This document shows, one piece after another, positions 19,601 through 32,887 of a stretch of DNA of 64,000 bases (position 1 is its first letter; each line of letters starts with the position of its first letter). This stretch comes from Cudoniella acicularis (lineage: Eukaryota; Ascomycota; Leotiomycetes; Helotiales; Helotiaceae): assembly GCA_013054445.1 (NCBI GenBank), contig JAAMPI010000017.1:33702-97701 (forward strand), read 5' to 3'. The position numbers and the translations under genes were made by a program. The notes under the pieces are model-generated. The model did no database searches and had not been told where the DNA came from. It worked only from the letters and a program-made list of their open reading frames with translations.

Positions 19601-22600
19601 ATAGGGAGGCTTTGTCTTGAGACTTGTAAATGCCAAGTCGATGTCCGGGCCGCAATTCGGCGTAATCGATTGAGGGGTATTCCTTCAGTTTCTGTAGTCC
19701 GTCCTCGTTATCGTCGGACTCGATGTAGAATACTCTTGGCTTAGAAGTTTTGAGCACTAGTTGTTGGAACGTGCGATTGTTGTCCAAGATACTAGGAACG
19801 AACACAGTCCTTAAAACTGCATGACGCCTCACCACCTTTTCCCATGCACGCTCCAAGCGACCCTCATCAACAGATTCGCCCGCGCTCAATGACGAAATCT
19901 TGAAAATATTTTCGACCTTATAAAGCCCTGGCTCTTTGGACTGTGCAATAAGGATGCCTTCTTGTATTGGAGCACATGGATAAAAGTCTTCAATCTCGTT
20001 TTGATCCTGAACTCCGACTTTTGGCAGAACATCCTTGACCAGCGTATTAAGATGAGAATAGTTAAGTGGTAGGAGAGGGAAGTGGCTCAGTGTAAGCTCC
20101 GCTCTCAGTTTCGGGAGGTGGAGACTAATTTTTTCGATTGCACTTTGAGATCGTGATATAAATGTAGAAATTCGCTCTTGATGCTTTAGATGGCGATTGT
20201 ATATGAAAGAGAACTGCAATGAACCGTCATTCATGCCAACGCTGATATTGAACAGTCCGGCCTGGTTGAGGTTCGGTGACTGCTCATGCAAATTGACACT
20301 TAGTTTCGACGGGCTCAACAAAGCTCCCGCTCGTTCGAGTTGTTGGTAATGACCTGAGTAATTGAAGATTATCTCCATAGGGTCATGATGGGCAAATGTG
20401 TGACGCCCTTCCGCAGTTAGGAACCGTGACGTAAAATAAGACCAGCCGTTCTGTAAAATTCGACGACGAGTATCCTTGACTTGTCGGATTACCTGCACAA
20501 GGTCGCTTGTAGCATCGATTGCAATAGGTGCTAATGTGGTAAACCAACCGACAGTACGAGAAAGGTCGATAGAAGAGTCCCAGAGCTCTCTGCCATGGCT
20601 CTCGTTGTATATAGCAGGGATTTTACGGTCATCAAACGTTTGCGCAAATGCATGGAAAATTGCCGAGAGGAATAGATCCAACGGTGCGGTACTTAGAGGC
20701 TCATTTGCAGAGCCAAGTAGGGAGACTGAAGATTCCTTGCTGATGTTAAAGCTCACCTCAATGAGATCCCGTACTAAGTTAGCTCGATCTGCCATACCCC
20801 AGTAATCCGGTTGTGCTGTAGGGACATCAAAGGGAAGAGCTATTGATGGCTTGATCTGTGTTGCGTAGTCTCGCTGAAGCTTGATCCAGCTCTGGAAGGG
20901 CGTGGGCTTGGGTGCGGAGAGTGAGCCGGCGTCAAAGAACTCTTCCAGGTCTTGCAGGATGATACGCCACGAGACCAGATCGATGACCAGATGATGCGCC
21001 GTAATGAAGAGGAGTTGCGAGTCTTTAACATTGATAAGATCGGCTCCGAAGATCGGCCCACGTTGAATGTTAAGGCTTGCCTGTGATTGTGCAATAACAC
21101 TTTCGATTTGGCTTGTAGACGACAAATTGTGGACGCCAAACCGGAAAGACGACTTGGTATCCGACTTGACAGTTTGCGACCACTTTCCGGCATCAGATCT
21201 CTCGAATTGTGCCCTCAACATCGAATGATGGCCCACAACAACCTCAAGTGCTAAGTGCATTTTTTCGCTTGTGACATGCCGGTTGACCTGGAGCAAAAAG
21301 CTCTGATTGAAGTATTCCGGGATGGAATCTGAACCTCCGGTTCCAGATTTGTCCAACTGCTCCATGTGCATTTGTTGAATGGGCGATAACTCAAACGGTA
21401 CATCTAGCTCTTCATCCGCGATTACGGCTTCGGAATTCAGGGGCTTAGCATGTAGTGCGAGTTCCGAAAGAGTCTTGTAGCGCAGGATGTCTGGTACAGT
21501 AACTTCAATATTTTTTGTTCGGGAGCGCGAAGCAACCTGAATTGCAGTAATGGAATCTCCACCAAGTTTCATGAAAGCGCTGTTGCTGCCAATCTGCACT
21601 AGTGGAATGTTCAGGACATGGCTCCAGACGTCCTGAATGATCCTTTCTGTGGGTGTTGTGGGCGCAATTAGAGTCTTTTCGATAAATAGCCGATTAATAG
21701 TATCCAAAGTCTCCTGGTTTATGTTGTTGACCCATTGCTTAACTGTAACTCTATCTAATTTTCCAGTTGTGGTTTGAGGAAGATCCTCAACAGGTAGCCA
21801 AACGGAAGGAATCATGGAAACTGGAAGTTTCTCTGCTAGCTCCTCTTGTATTTTCAGAAGAGCTGCAGGGAGAACTTCATCTGACAGAATTTGGAGCGGA
21901 GTTGGTTTTCCTGTTATTGTCCTTCCTGAGAGCGTCAAGGTTGCAACGAGCTGTCCTCGGCAAGGTCCAGATGCAGGAACGATAGTAGTAGCGTGCTGAA
22001 CGAGAGAGTTCTGCATCAAGGTATGCTCAACTTCACCCAACTCCACGCGTTGGCCTCTAATCTTGACTTGGTTGTCCCTGCGACCGATAAAGCTAATTGT
22101 TCCATCAATGTGGTATCTACCCAAATCACCAGTTCGATAAAATCTTCTCGGCTGGTCCTGATGACACCCGGTAGGTCTAGTACGTTGAGACCATTTAGGA
22201 TTCGATATAAATGATTCGGCGGTTTTCTCAGCGTTGTGTAAGTATCCAAGAGCCAGAGTTGGTCCTTCAACCAAAATCTCACCAACAGCACCAATAGGGA
22301 CTAGCTTGTTGGTGTCATTGACATCGACAATCCAAACCAAACCACCGGTGGATCGTCCAATTGTTGCTGGGCTTTGAGAGGGGTTTGTAAATTCGTGCGT
22401 TGTAGCCAGAATACAGCATTCTGACGGGCCGTAAGCGTTAATAAGTTGCACCTTTTCACTCCAGTTGCGAATGTTGTCCTGTCCGATAGATTCACCACCG
22501 AGTGCCAAAGTCTTGAGGCCAGGAACATCTTCTGGACGTATAAGTCTGGCAAAGGTTGGAGTCAAAAATACCCAATCCACCTGCATTGCATTAATGTACT

Positions 22601-25600
22601 GCACAAAGTTTGTCGTCTTGTCACTATCGGACGGAATACAGAGACACCCGCCATAAGTCAAGGTATTAATGACTTCACCCACACTAGCATCGAAGACGTT
22701 TGACGCAAACTGGAGGACTCGAGGTCGACGATTAAAGTGTAGAGCGCTTCCATGCTTTGCAATACTAGAACTTAAAGTTCGGTGCTCCCAGACCACAGCC
22801 TTTGGTTTACCTGTACTTCCCGATGTGAAGATCACGTAAACCGGGTGCCGCGGACACAGCTCTGGACAGACTACACTAGGTGCATCGGGAAGTCTGCTCA
22901 ATAACACATCGTCAACCACAACGATTTGCTCCACGATGCCTGAGCAGTGATCTGCTTGCATGGCTGAGCTAAGAAGAATCTTACTATTGACATCTTGGAC
23001 CATGTCCTGCTTTCGAGTGATTGGGTGATCCGGTTCGAGAGGCACGCAAATACCTCCCGCTTTCATGATAGCCAAAATGACCACAATACACCACTTTGAC
23101 TTCTCAAAGCAAAATGGAACAGAAACCTCTGGCTTTACACCAATCGTCCGGAGGTAATATCCTAATCGGCTAGATAAGGTATCAAGCTCCTTGTATGTGA
23201 GATCTCCGTCCCATGCGCAAATCGCTAGTGCATCTGGGCGAGTGAGTGCCTGTTGATGAATCTCCTCGTGAACAAGCTTCTCGACAAATTCGGGGATTTT
23301 CGGGTTCCATGTCAAGATTTCCCTTTCGTCTTGCACGCTAATGGTTAATACATCATCGACAGTGTTTCCGGATGACTCTTTGGATAGTACGTGTATCATA
23401 TGTGCAAATTGTTGAATTATGCGCTTCATTTGCATGGAAGGAATGACCTCGCTGTCGAATAGGGTGTTTAATTTCAGCCCAGTTGAAGTTAATATGCATT
23501 CGAAGGTAAGGGCGTAGGTAAGAACTTCATCTGAATCATCGTTGACCTGATCAATACCAAGAGATTGAAGACTGGTTTGTGTTTTACCAGGGGATTGTAT
23601 AACAAGCTGGGTCTGGAAGCCACATGCTGCTTCAGTTGCTGCATTCAGTCGTCGAATATTCTGCAATCCGGTTTGCTCAAATGGCATCATTTCAATTGTT
23701 TGATTTTGAATTTTCCGGAGGAAATTTTCCAGGGAAAGGTCGTGGTCAATCCTAACTTGAACGGGAACCGTTGCGATGGTTGGCCCCATCATTCCAGCAA
23801 CACCAGGTATGGAGGCATTGCGCCCAGAAAGAAGCAAGCCGAAGGTGGTATCTATGTCGCCGACGTACTGTGAAGTCACCAAAGCCCATGCAGCTTCAAG
23901 GATCGTGGGAGTGGTGATCTCAGACCCAGGCTTTCTTGAGAACTGTACATCCTGGACAAGAAGCGTGTCTGCCTTTGGCTGGTACTTCGGGTAGGGGATT
24001 GATGGGAAAATTGTCGTATTTGCGTTAGATAGCTCGGAGATCCAAAATGATTCTGCAGCTTTCTGATCGAGTTCTTGTATGTGCTTGATGAAGTACCTGT
24101 ACGGTGTATGAACTTCGAGGCTTTGCTGCTGGTAGGCTGCCACGGCGTCCTCTAGTAACCCATTCAGCGACCAACCATCATAGATAGCGTGGTGGGCCGT
24201 CATGATGAAGTGACCTTCAATCACCGCAAACCGACTCAACGGTAGTCCGTGAAGCATTTTAGTTTCCTTGTCTTTCTTGAGATAAGCATCAAGTTGGTTA
24301 TCCGTGCTCCATGATATCTCGTCGGAAACTATAACTTGAACAGTTCCCAATGACTCCGTACTGATGACTCTGGTGCGAAGAATCGCATTCGTTTGGTATA
24401 CGAGCTGCCAAGCCTGTCGGAATACTGCCAAATCCAATTCAGGGGGCAATTTGTAGACATTTTGCGCAATGTACGTGCCAGGCTGCACGATTGAAAGAGC
24501 CATGAGGCCCTCTTGGAGAGGCGCGCAAGGGTAAATGTCCTCGATCAGCTCTGCGCTGACATTGCATTTGCTAGCCGCCTCTGCTCGAATACTCTCCACC
24601 ACAGCGGCTTCACCTAGCAAAGAGAACGGCGCGATCTCAGAAACGACTTCTGACTCTCCACCAGTTGCCACGAGTGCCATATCCTTAAGTTTAGGATGCC
24701 GGAATACGGACACCGTAGACAAGATAATACCGTGAGACCGTGCTTCTGCTACTAGTCGCATAATCGACAGCGAGTCACCTCCAAGCCTAAGGAACGAACT
24801 ATTCGTCCCAATCTGATCGAGAGGAACTCCAAGGATTTTGCTCCATGCGTCACGTAGTTGTTTCTCAACAGTCGTCGTTGGCATCTCCAACTGACCTTCT
24901 ACCGTCAACGCCGATATCTTGTCTAGGGTTTCCTGATCTATATCTGTAATGAATTGCTTCACCCGCCCCCTATCAAGCTTGCTGGAGGCAGAGGATGGGA
25001 TGTCGTTAACGATGGCCCAAAAATGGGGTACCATCCAAGCTGCAAGTCCGGCACCGACTCGATCCATCAAGGCAGATAGCTTAGACTGAACCTCGGTTTT
25101 TCGGGCTGCTGAAATGATCTGAAGAGATTCGCCTCCATGGTCTTCGGTAATACCATGGAGCACAATGACGGCCACAAGGTGTCCATTGTACAGCCCCGAC
25201 CTAGGTAGAACCACAGAAACATGTTTCACCTCAGGGGATTCACTTATAGCGTATTCTACTTCTCCCAGTTCAAGACGCTGGCCATGAACTTTGACCTGGG
25301 AGTCTTTCCTGCCAACATAAAGCAACGAGCCGTCAGTATTCGCACGAACGAGATCTCCTGTTCCATAAAACCGCCTTCCGGCACCGCCGCCGTATTTTCG
25401 AAGGAATATCGGGTCTTCGATAAACGCTGCTTCTGTCTTTGCTGGATCGTTGATATAACCGCGTGCTAATATTGGGCCTTCGATAAACATTTCCCCAACA
25501 CAGCCGACAGGAACCAGGCGAGTATTCGTTAGGTGATCCACCAGCCAGATGTTGACATCCACTCCTGGTCCGATATTCGATGGCTGGGTAGTGTCTGGCA

Positions 25601-28600
25601 ATACGTGACGGTAAGATACCCAGTTAGACGTCTCCGATGGGCCAAAAACATTGATTAAATAAAGGCTACCGCCCCATGTCTTCGCATTCTCTTGTGTCAG
25701 AGGCTCTCCGCCGAGGGCCACTTTTTTCAGCGATGGGACATCCTCTGGCTGGAATAGCTTTGCAACTGTCGGCGTGATATAGGTACTATTTGCGTTCGCT
25801 GCACGGATCGCTCCCGCGAGGTCGCCCATTCTCTGCTTCTCTGAGGGGACACAGCAGCACCCGCCATACATAAGAGGTGTAAAGATATCGCTAATATGCA
25901 CATCGAACGCAAATGCGGAGAATTGCAGGCAGCGAGAGCCGGGGCCCACATCGAAGACAGCTTGATGGCCTCTGGAACTTGTGCATACCGTTTTGTGTTC
26001 TAGCATAATGCCTTTAGGGTTGCCTGTTGAACCAGAAGTGAACACAACAAATCCCATGTTGTTGGGCTCGACCGTAGTACAAGCAAACTCGCTTTGAGAT
26101 GGAAGCGAGCGGATGAACGCTTCATCTACGACGACTGTATGGATACCAGTGTCTTGAAATGTGTCTTTGTAATCAGGTGCTGCAAGCAGTAGCTTTGCAT
26201 TGACCTGCTTGTACATCCCCTTTAGACGATTTGTAGGATGAGACATATCCATGGTCAAACAAGTTCCGCCAGCTTTAAGTACTCCAAGCTGTGACACGAT
26301 AACCCATCTTGACTTCTCGAAAGCGAGTGGCACTACAATTTCTAGCGCTACACCAAGTTTGGAAAGATAATGGGAAAAGCGAGTTGACATGTCATCGAGC
26401 TCGGCGTAGGAGAGTTCTCCATCCCATGAGCTCACTGCGGGAAGATCTGGGTGAAGCAGGGCTTGCTCGTGGACTGCGTCGTGGACACACTTCTCAAGTG
26501 GACCAGGCAGGCCTTCATTCCAAGCCAACAGCTGTTTGACGTTTTGGATGCCAAGTCTGTCCACATCAGCAACTTTTTGATCCGGCGATTCCAGGACCGA
26601 GGTCAAGATTCTTCCAAAAGTGTCCGCAATTTTAGACGCGTGCTTATCAGATATGGAAACGGTATTGTATGTAATCGCGGCCCTGAATTCGCCACTCGAG
26701 TATGCCACATTTAGCACAAGGTCAAACTATACAGCTCGTTAGCCGCTAATTAGGTACCAAAGACTTGAGCTACTCACGTCAGTAGGATCATGAAGATCAA
26801 TTTCCTCGATTGCGATGCTACTATTAGCAGCTAAGTCGTTCGACCACTTCTTGTCAAGGGAAATGGCTGTGTTGAATAGCTTATCTCCAGCCAGATCTAG
26901 AGCATGGTAAACTTCGGCGAGAGAGCAGACTTGATATGGGGAAGCACTGATGTAATCTGATTGGGCTTTCTCGAAGACATTCATTAGCAGCTCTGAATCG
27001 GGAAGACTCAACCGCGAAATGACCATATTGATAAGCGGCCCCACTATATCTTGCACGTCTCGTAGAGGTAGATCACGGCCTGATGCTAGGTATCCAAAGC
27101 AAACGTCACTCTCGCCCGTGTACGTTTGCAGAAGCAGTCCCCAAACAGTCATGATAACATTAGCATGTGTAAGTCCCTGGGCTTTGCAAAACGAGTCCAG
27201 AAGGCCCTCCTTGTGAAACGGGATAATGAGAGTATTAATCTCGCCTGGGGACTGAATATCGCCATCATTCAAAATCGGAAAGCGGCAAGGTTTTATGCTC
27301 GCCAGATAATTCTTCCAATAATCTAGGGCCAAGCCAGCAGGCTGACACTGAATATAGTTGATATATTCCGAGTATGAGGGGCCTGGGATATTTGGCAGCA
27401 AGCCATCATATGCAAGTCCGATTTCCTTGCAAATGTTCTGAGTTGACATAGCATCATTGAGTGAGTGGTTGACTTCGAGCCTGAAGTACACATCTCCATT
27501 TTCGAGCTGACAAATTCCGAATCGGTGTCCAGGCTCAGGGTCGCTATAGTTTATTGGCATATAGTTCTTTAATGTTTGAAGTGCACTTGCGTGGTCCTTA
27601 GCCTGAACATGGAATACCCTTGGTTCATGAGTCTCAAGCACGACTTGCTGAAAGCCGGTATTCTCCGAAAGGCTCTCAACGCACATGGTTCTCAGGATAG
27701 CATGACGCGCCACGACCTGTTTCCAGGCACGTTCTAGTCGGGTCGTATCTATCGTGCCCGATCCCCTCGACGAGACTTTGAACGTCTCTTCGACCTTGTA
27801 AAACTCGGCCCGCTTGTTCTGAGCGACTAAAATACCCTCCTGCATCGGGGAACAGGGATATATATCTTCTATCTGGCCTGGGTTGTCGACTTTAAGTTGG
27901 GGCAGGGTCTGTTTCATAAGGGTATCAAGACCTGAATAGCCAAGAGAAAGCAGTGGGAAATCACTGAGTGTGAATTCTGGCTGCATTTCTGAGAGACTGC
28001 GAGCAAGTTTTTCAACACTCTTACCACATTCATTTACCCAGTTGGAGATTTTGTCCTGGTGGCGCATGAATTGGTTGTACGCAAACGTGAATTGTAATTC
28101 ACCTTGCTCTACGCCAACTTCAATTTCAAACAATGCCGATTGAAGCATTGACGCAGAAGAGTTGCCTAGGTTGAATGTCTTCGCGGATATTTGATTGAAA
28201 AGGCTATCCTCTCGTTCAAACTGCTGGTAGAGATCGAAGTAGTTGAACAAAATCTCCATTTGATCGTGGTGGCCAAAGGCCTCAGCGCCATCATAAGTTA
28301 GATGGCGAGATGTAAAGTATTCGAATCCGTTTTTGGGGATTCCGTGGCGAGCATCCTTTGTTTCCTTGACGACTTGGATGATACTGCTAGGATCTGCACC
28401 TGGAATGGAGATAGGACACATAATCGTAAACCAGCCGACTGTTCTAGAGATATCAAGTGAAGTGTCCCACGGTTCACGTCCGTGACCCTCGTTGAAAACC
28501 GTTGGAAGACTCCGATCAGTAAAAGTTTGGCCAAAGGAATGTATTACAGCCGATAATAGTAAGTCGGCTACGTCGGTCTTCAAAGGTTCATTGCATGCAC

Positions 28601-31600
28601 CCAGTATTAGTGCGCTGATACTTTTAGGAACCGAAATCACTTGCTTAATGATATCTCCTGAAAGATTTGAGCGATCTTCCATTCCCCAATACGCGAAATC
28701 GGCAGGACGAACTTCAAATGGTAAAGCTCGTGCAGGAATGATATGCTCCTGGCTGTACTGAATCTGCCTCTTGATCCAAGTCGAGAAAGGTAGTGGTTTA
28801 GGGGCCGCCAGAATACCCAACGTAAGAATTGCCTCCAGGTCCTCCATAACAATTCGCCAAGATACCAAATCAATGATCACATGGTGGATGGCTAGGAAGA
28901 GTAACTGCGACTCATCGGGAAGGTTGATGAGGTCGGCTCCAAACAAGGGGCCTTTTTGCAGGTTGAAACTCTTTTGTGTCTGGTGAATGATATGCTCGAC
29001 TGCACCCATGCTAGGCACATCATGCTCACGAAGAATATAGGAATTGGCAATGTCCGTGCAAATGAACTGAGACCATTGACCACTCCCCCCCGACTGCTTA
29101 AACCTTGACCTGAGCATAGTGTGAAGAGCTAGAACCTGCTCGATTGCCGACTTTAGGTGGCTAAGTTGAATGCGCCTGCGAACACGCAAAATAAAGCTCT
29201 GGTTGAAATGATTCTTGACCGCGCCTGCAACTTTGCTAGTGCGACGCATATGCCACCTTTGGATAGGATTTAGCTCGAATTTTGTGCCAATCTCTTCCTC
29301 TACATCGAGAGAGCCGGAAGTCAAGACCCTTGCTTTCAATGCAAGCCGTGATAGAATCTTGGTTTTAAGAATATCCTGCACCGTGATCTCGATGTTTTCG
29401 GTGCGGCATGTAGACGTAACCTGGATCGCAGTAATAGAGTCCCCTCCTAGTTTGAGAAATGAACTATTTGCTCCGATTTTGTCCAAAGGTAAATTAAGGA
29501 CGCGACTCCAAATTTCCTGAAGTTTCTTTTCCATTTTTGTTTGTGGGGTGCTGGAACCGTCGGCTGTATTTGTCTGTTCTGGACCCATGAGCTGATCCAT
29601 TGCGAGCCGAGAGCCTAGCTCACGAAGAGCCTTCCGATCCAGCTTGCCAGAGACCATTAAAGGCATTTTTGGCAAGCTTACGAACGTAGCCGGTACCATG
29701 TATGGTGGAAGTAGCTGCGTGAGTCGTGCTTCCACGCCGTCCAAGACCCCACTCGGGACTCTTACTGCTGATGATACATTTGCGTCCGCTATGCTGTCCG
29801 ACTGCATACGCAGAAATGCCACGATCATAGGTGCACCTGCTCCGTTGTTTGGTTTGATGACTTCGACTCCGACCTCGAGGCATCCTTTCACTTCCCGAAG
29901 AACGTGATACTCAATTTCTCCTAACTCTATACGCTGTCCACGAAGCTTGACTTGTGTATCTTTTCGACCCAAGATCTGCACAGTCCCATCCTCCTTGTAC
30001 CTGGCAAGGTCACCAGTCTTGTAGAGTCTGCGATTTGAGGTTCGACCGCCGCTCCCCCGAGCAGCCCAGCTTGGGTTCTCAATAAATGCCGCCTCTGTTT
30101 TCGTTTTGTTCTGAATGTAACAGCGAGCAAGTATTGGGCCTTCGATCAGGAGTTCTCCAACCGCTCCAATTGGCAAAAGTTTGTCATGATCGGCAGGGTC
30201 AGTGATCCAGAGAAGACACCCTAAAGCAGTCCCGACGTTGTTTGGGTCATCATTCGTGGACAAGCCTGCAAGGCATGAACAGAAAATACTGGCCTCAGCT
30301 GGACCATAGGCATTGATCAAGTACACATGATCTGCCCATTGCTCTAGCAACTGTGCAGTCACAGCTTCACCACCGACCGAGAGGGTTTTGAGGCATGGCA
30401 CATCTGACGGGCGAAGTTGCCTTGCAACAGTCGTTGTCAAACAAGCTTGGTTAGCATTCATTTGAACAATACTTCCCGCTAAGTTGTTGAGCCTGTCGTG
30501 TTCTGATGGCACGCAAATACATCCACCATACATGAGAGTGGTGAAAACATCAGAAAAGCTGTCGTCGAACGTGAACGCGGCGAATTGAATAACTCTTGTA
30601 TGTGGTCCAAACTTCATGGCCGTCCCGTGGTCACGAGCGCTAGTGCACATTGCTCGGTGCTCGATAATAATGCCTTTTGGTTGCCCTGTGCTCCCAGATG
30701 TGAAAACAGCAAATGCAGCATTGCCAGGCCCCACCAAGACTTTTGCAGGATCAAACACCTCATCATCAATAGGCAGGGTCTGGACGGCGCTTGAAGTAAC
30801 AGTCACAATGGGATGTCCCAGCCCGCGACAAAGTCCTTCTAATGATTGGGAGCATACAATCAGAGATGCTTCTAAGTTCCCTAATATTGCCAAATGGCGG
30901 CTTTTAGGATGTGCTGGGTCCAGAGGTACACACGCTCCACCAGCTTTCAGGATTGCTACCAGCGACACGATTGACCAAACCGACTTCTCAAAACATATTG
31001 GCACAAGGACCTCGGGTCCAACACCCAATTCGACTAGATGCTTTGCTAGTCTGTTGGAGAGATTAGACAATTCCTGGTAGGTCAAGGCTCCATCCCAGGC
31101 GCATACTGCCGGCGAATTTGGACTTTCTCTCGCGCGACGTCCGATAGTAAAATGGACGCAATCCTCGACTGGCACAGGCAGACTTTTGTTCCATTTTTCG
31201 ATGTGTTCGAGGTCGTTTGAACAAATGAGGTCAAGTTCTTTGACCATCGTAACAGGAGGCAATTTCTTTAGTTGGTCTACTACGTGACGGAACTGGTTGA
31301 AAAGTCTCTCTGTGTGAGTGGCCGAGATTTTCGAGCCAGGAAGATGGATTTCCAACTCGGAGGAAGCTTCAGAGGTTGTGATTATAACTAGCATCTGGGC
31401 AGAGCTGGAGTACTCAGAGATCAACTCCTTTGGATTTTGGGTAGGCTTCTGTGTTGATTCTATTATAATTAGATTTTGGGTCGGAATCGATGATATACCG
31501 GATTTGACATCGAATGGTAGTGGCAGATCGAGACTCCAGAGTTTGCAATTCTCTGCATCATACGCAATATCTTCGACGTCCTTAAAAATGCTTTGAATGT

Positions 31601-31805
31601 TCCGGTCCCTGTCGAGAGATATCAAGTGTTCCTCAAATCCGTGGGATTCTCGGCGTCGATGCTCCGAAAATTTTCGGTGAAGCTTGACTTCTTGATTGTT
31701 GGCGTATATTGAGGCAAGTAAAGCCCAAGCAGAAGTGACTAGTGCGCCAGCATTCGAAACTCCTTTCTGCTGTGCTGGCAATAACCCAGACTGTGTCACA
31801 ACCAT
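13612..31805 (-). CDS. Four-module nonribosomal peptide synthetase, about 6018 aa
   Basis: Three exons: 31805-26778, 26726-18894 and 18807-13612. Introns are 51 nt (GTGAGT..TATAG) and 86 nt (GTAAGT..AACAG); both restore the post-condensation motif D-P-T/S-D-F-(D/E)-L-V-L-N. Domains by residue: truncated C (1-200), A1 (205-725), T1 (Ser790), E1 (845-1290), C1 (1310-1740), A2 (1740-2265), T2 (Ser2328), C2 (2400-2805), A3 (2815-3345), T3 (Ser3401), E3 (3470-3925), C3 (3935-4340), A4 (4354-4886), T4 (Ser4946), E4 (5000-5460), terminal C (5490-5880), terminal T (5900-5985). All A domains have F-T-S-G-S-T-G-x-P-K and the late Lys in K-L-D-R; all E domains have H-H-x3-D-L-V-S-W. C2 has H-H-A-I-Y-D-G. 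The post-epimerase C1 and C3 read N-H-S-L-N-D-A and S-H-A-L-T-D-A, and the terminal C reads P-H-A-Q-F-D-S. In the terminal T domain Pro5952 (L-W-G-H-P) replaces the carrier Ser. Predicted product: a tetrapeptide with D residues at 1, 3 and 4, probably cyclised. Substrates are not assigned. Confidence 0.95.
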
Positions 31806-32887
31806 CTTGTGTATCTTTTTCGTCGCGGCAGAATTCTAAGTTTCAAATATTCTTTCAAAAACAATGTCAAATTAAATTCTCAAAGTATGGCAAACGCAGC
31901 GCCTGTAGCTTATATGAACACCTGGTCGGGTAGGTTGGAACACTCGCTTCCTCCTTGACGACGAGGCCGAAGATCTGAACATATTTGCAAGAATCCAATT
32001 ATTTCTCGTAATCCAATAAAGTCAGACTCATTGTTTGTAAAAGTCTATCTCACTAAGACAGCAATACGCCACCAGCCTAAACACGTCCAGTTTGCCCCAT
32101 CCGGAAGGTAAGTAATATTCGAATATTTGTTCGTGCTAAACCATAAGGCTAAGGAAATTCTCATTTTCCCGGTGTTCTTGGGTATTCCGCCGAGGTGGTT
32201 CCTTTTTAGGTATGCCTGTGCTGGACACTGCAGGCTTCCCTGACGCTGCAACCCAAAGACGGAGCATTAGTAATCAGATTGCATGCAAGACCCTAAACGT
32301 GCTCTAAACGTGTCAGCAAATAGGATGTCAGCAGCTGACGGTCCATGAGCGGTGAACGGAATGGTCGATCCGGCCGAGGCCGAGTTCATTGTACGACAGT
32401 AATACAGTGGCCCTGCGAACCCCTCAGACTTCGGGAAGATTGAGGTGGTATCTCAGCCTATCTAGTCGTAGCGTAGGGTTGGGAGTAGTGTACGAAATTG
32501 AATACTAAAACCCCTGTATTGTATTAAAATAATATAACAATTTTAGTATAAAACATAATAATCTAACGTTCAAGATGTACTAATATCAGAAAGACAGTTT
32601 CTTAGTAAAATCTTATATATTCATAAAAACGCATGTCCTTTCCGTACGAATTCCGTACACTATTTCCAACCCTGGTCTAGTGGCCTTGGGGTAGTCACTG
32701 AAAAAGAAATCTAAAAACACAGTAAGCAAATAATACGGTAAATGTAAATACTGAAAGTATCACGTTCTAGACAACTACGGGAACAAATTATTGGGGAGAA
32801 AGATCTGGTATAAATGTCACAGTCTATGCCAACAACTTACTTCCTGCAACATTTTGCTTTGTGTTTGATCAGAACTCTCAGTCAACA
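31806..32887. promoter_or_regulatory. Bidirectional promoter region, NRPS / PLP-rhodanese gene
   Basis: A 1.08-kb head-to-head intergenic stretch. A TATAAAT lies at 32809-32815, 73 bp before the plus-strand start. The middle (about 32510-32640) is AT-rich. Shared divergent promoters are usual for co-regulated fungal cluster genes. No operator motif identified. Confidence 0.5.

Noticed and set aside
13612..31805. Three separate NRPS genes suggested by three long open frames
   Set aside because: Gaps of 51 and 86 nt with good splice borders rejoin condensation domains in phase at the same conserved D-F-(D/E)-L-V-L-N site, so it is one gene.
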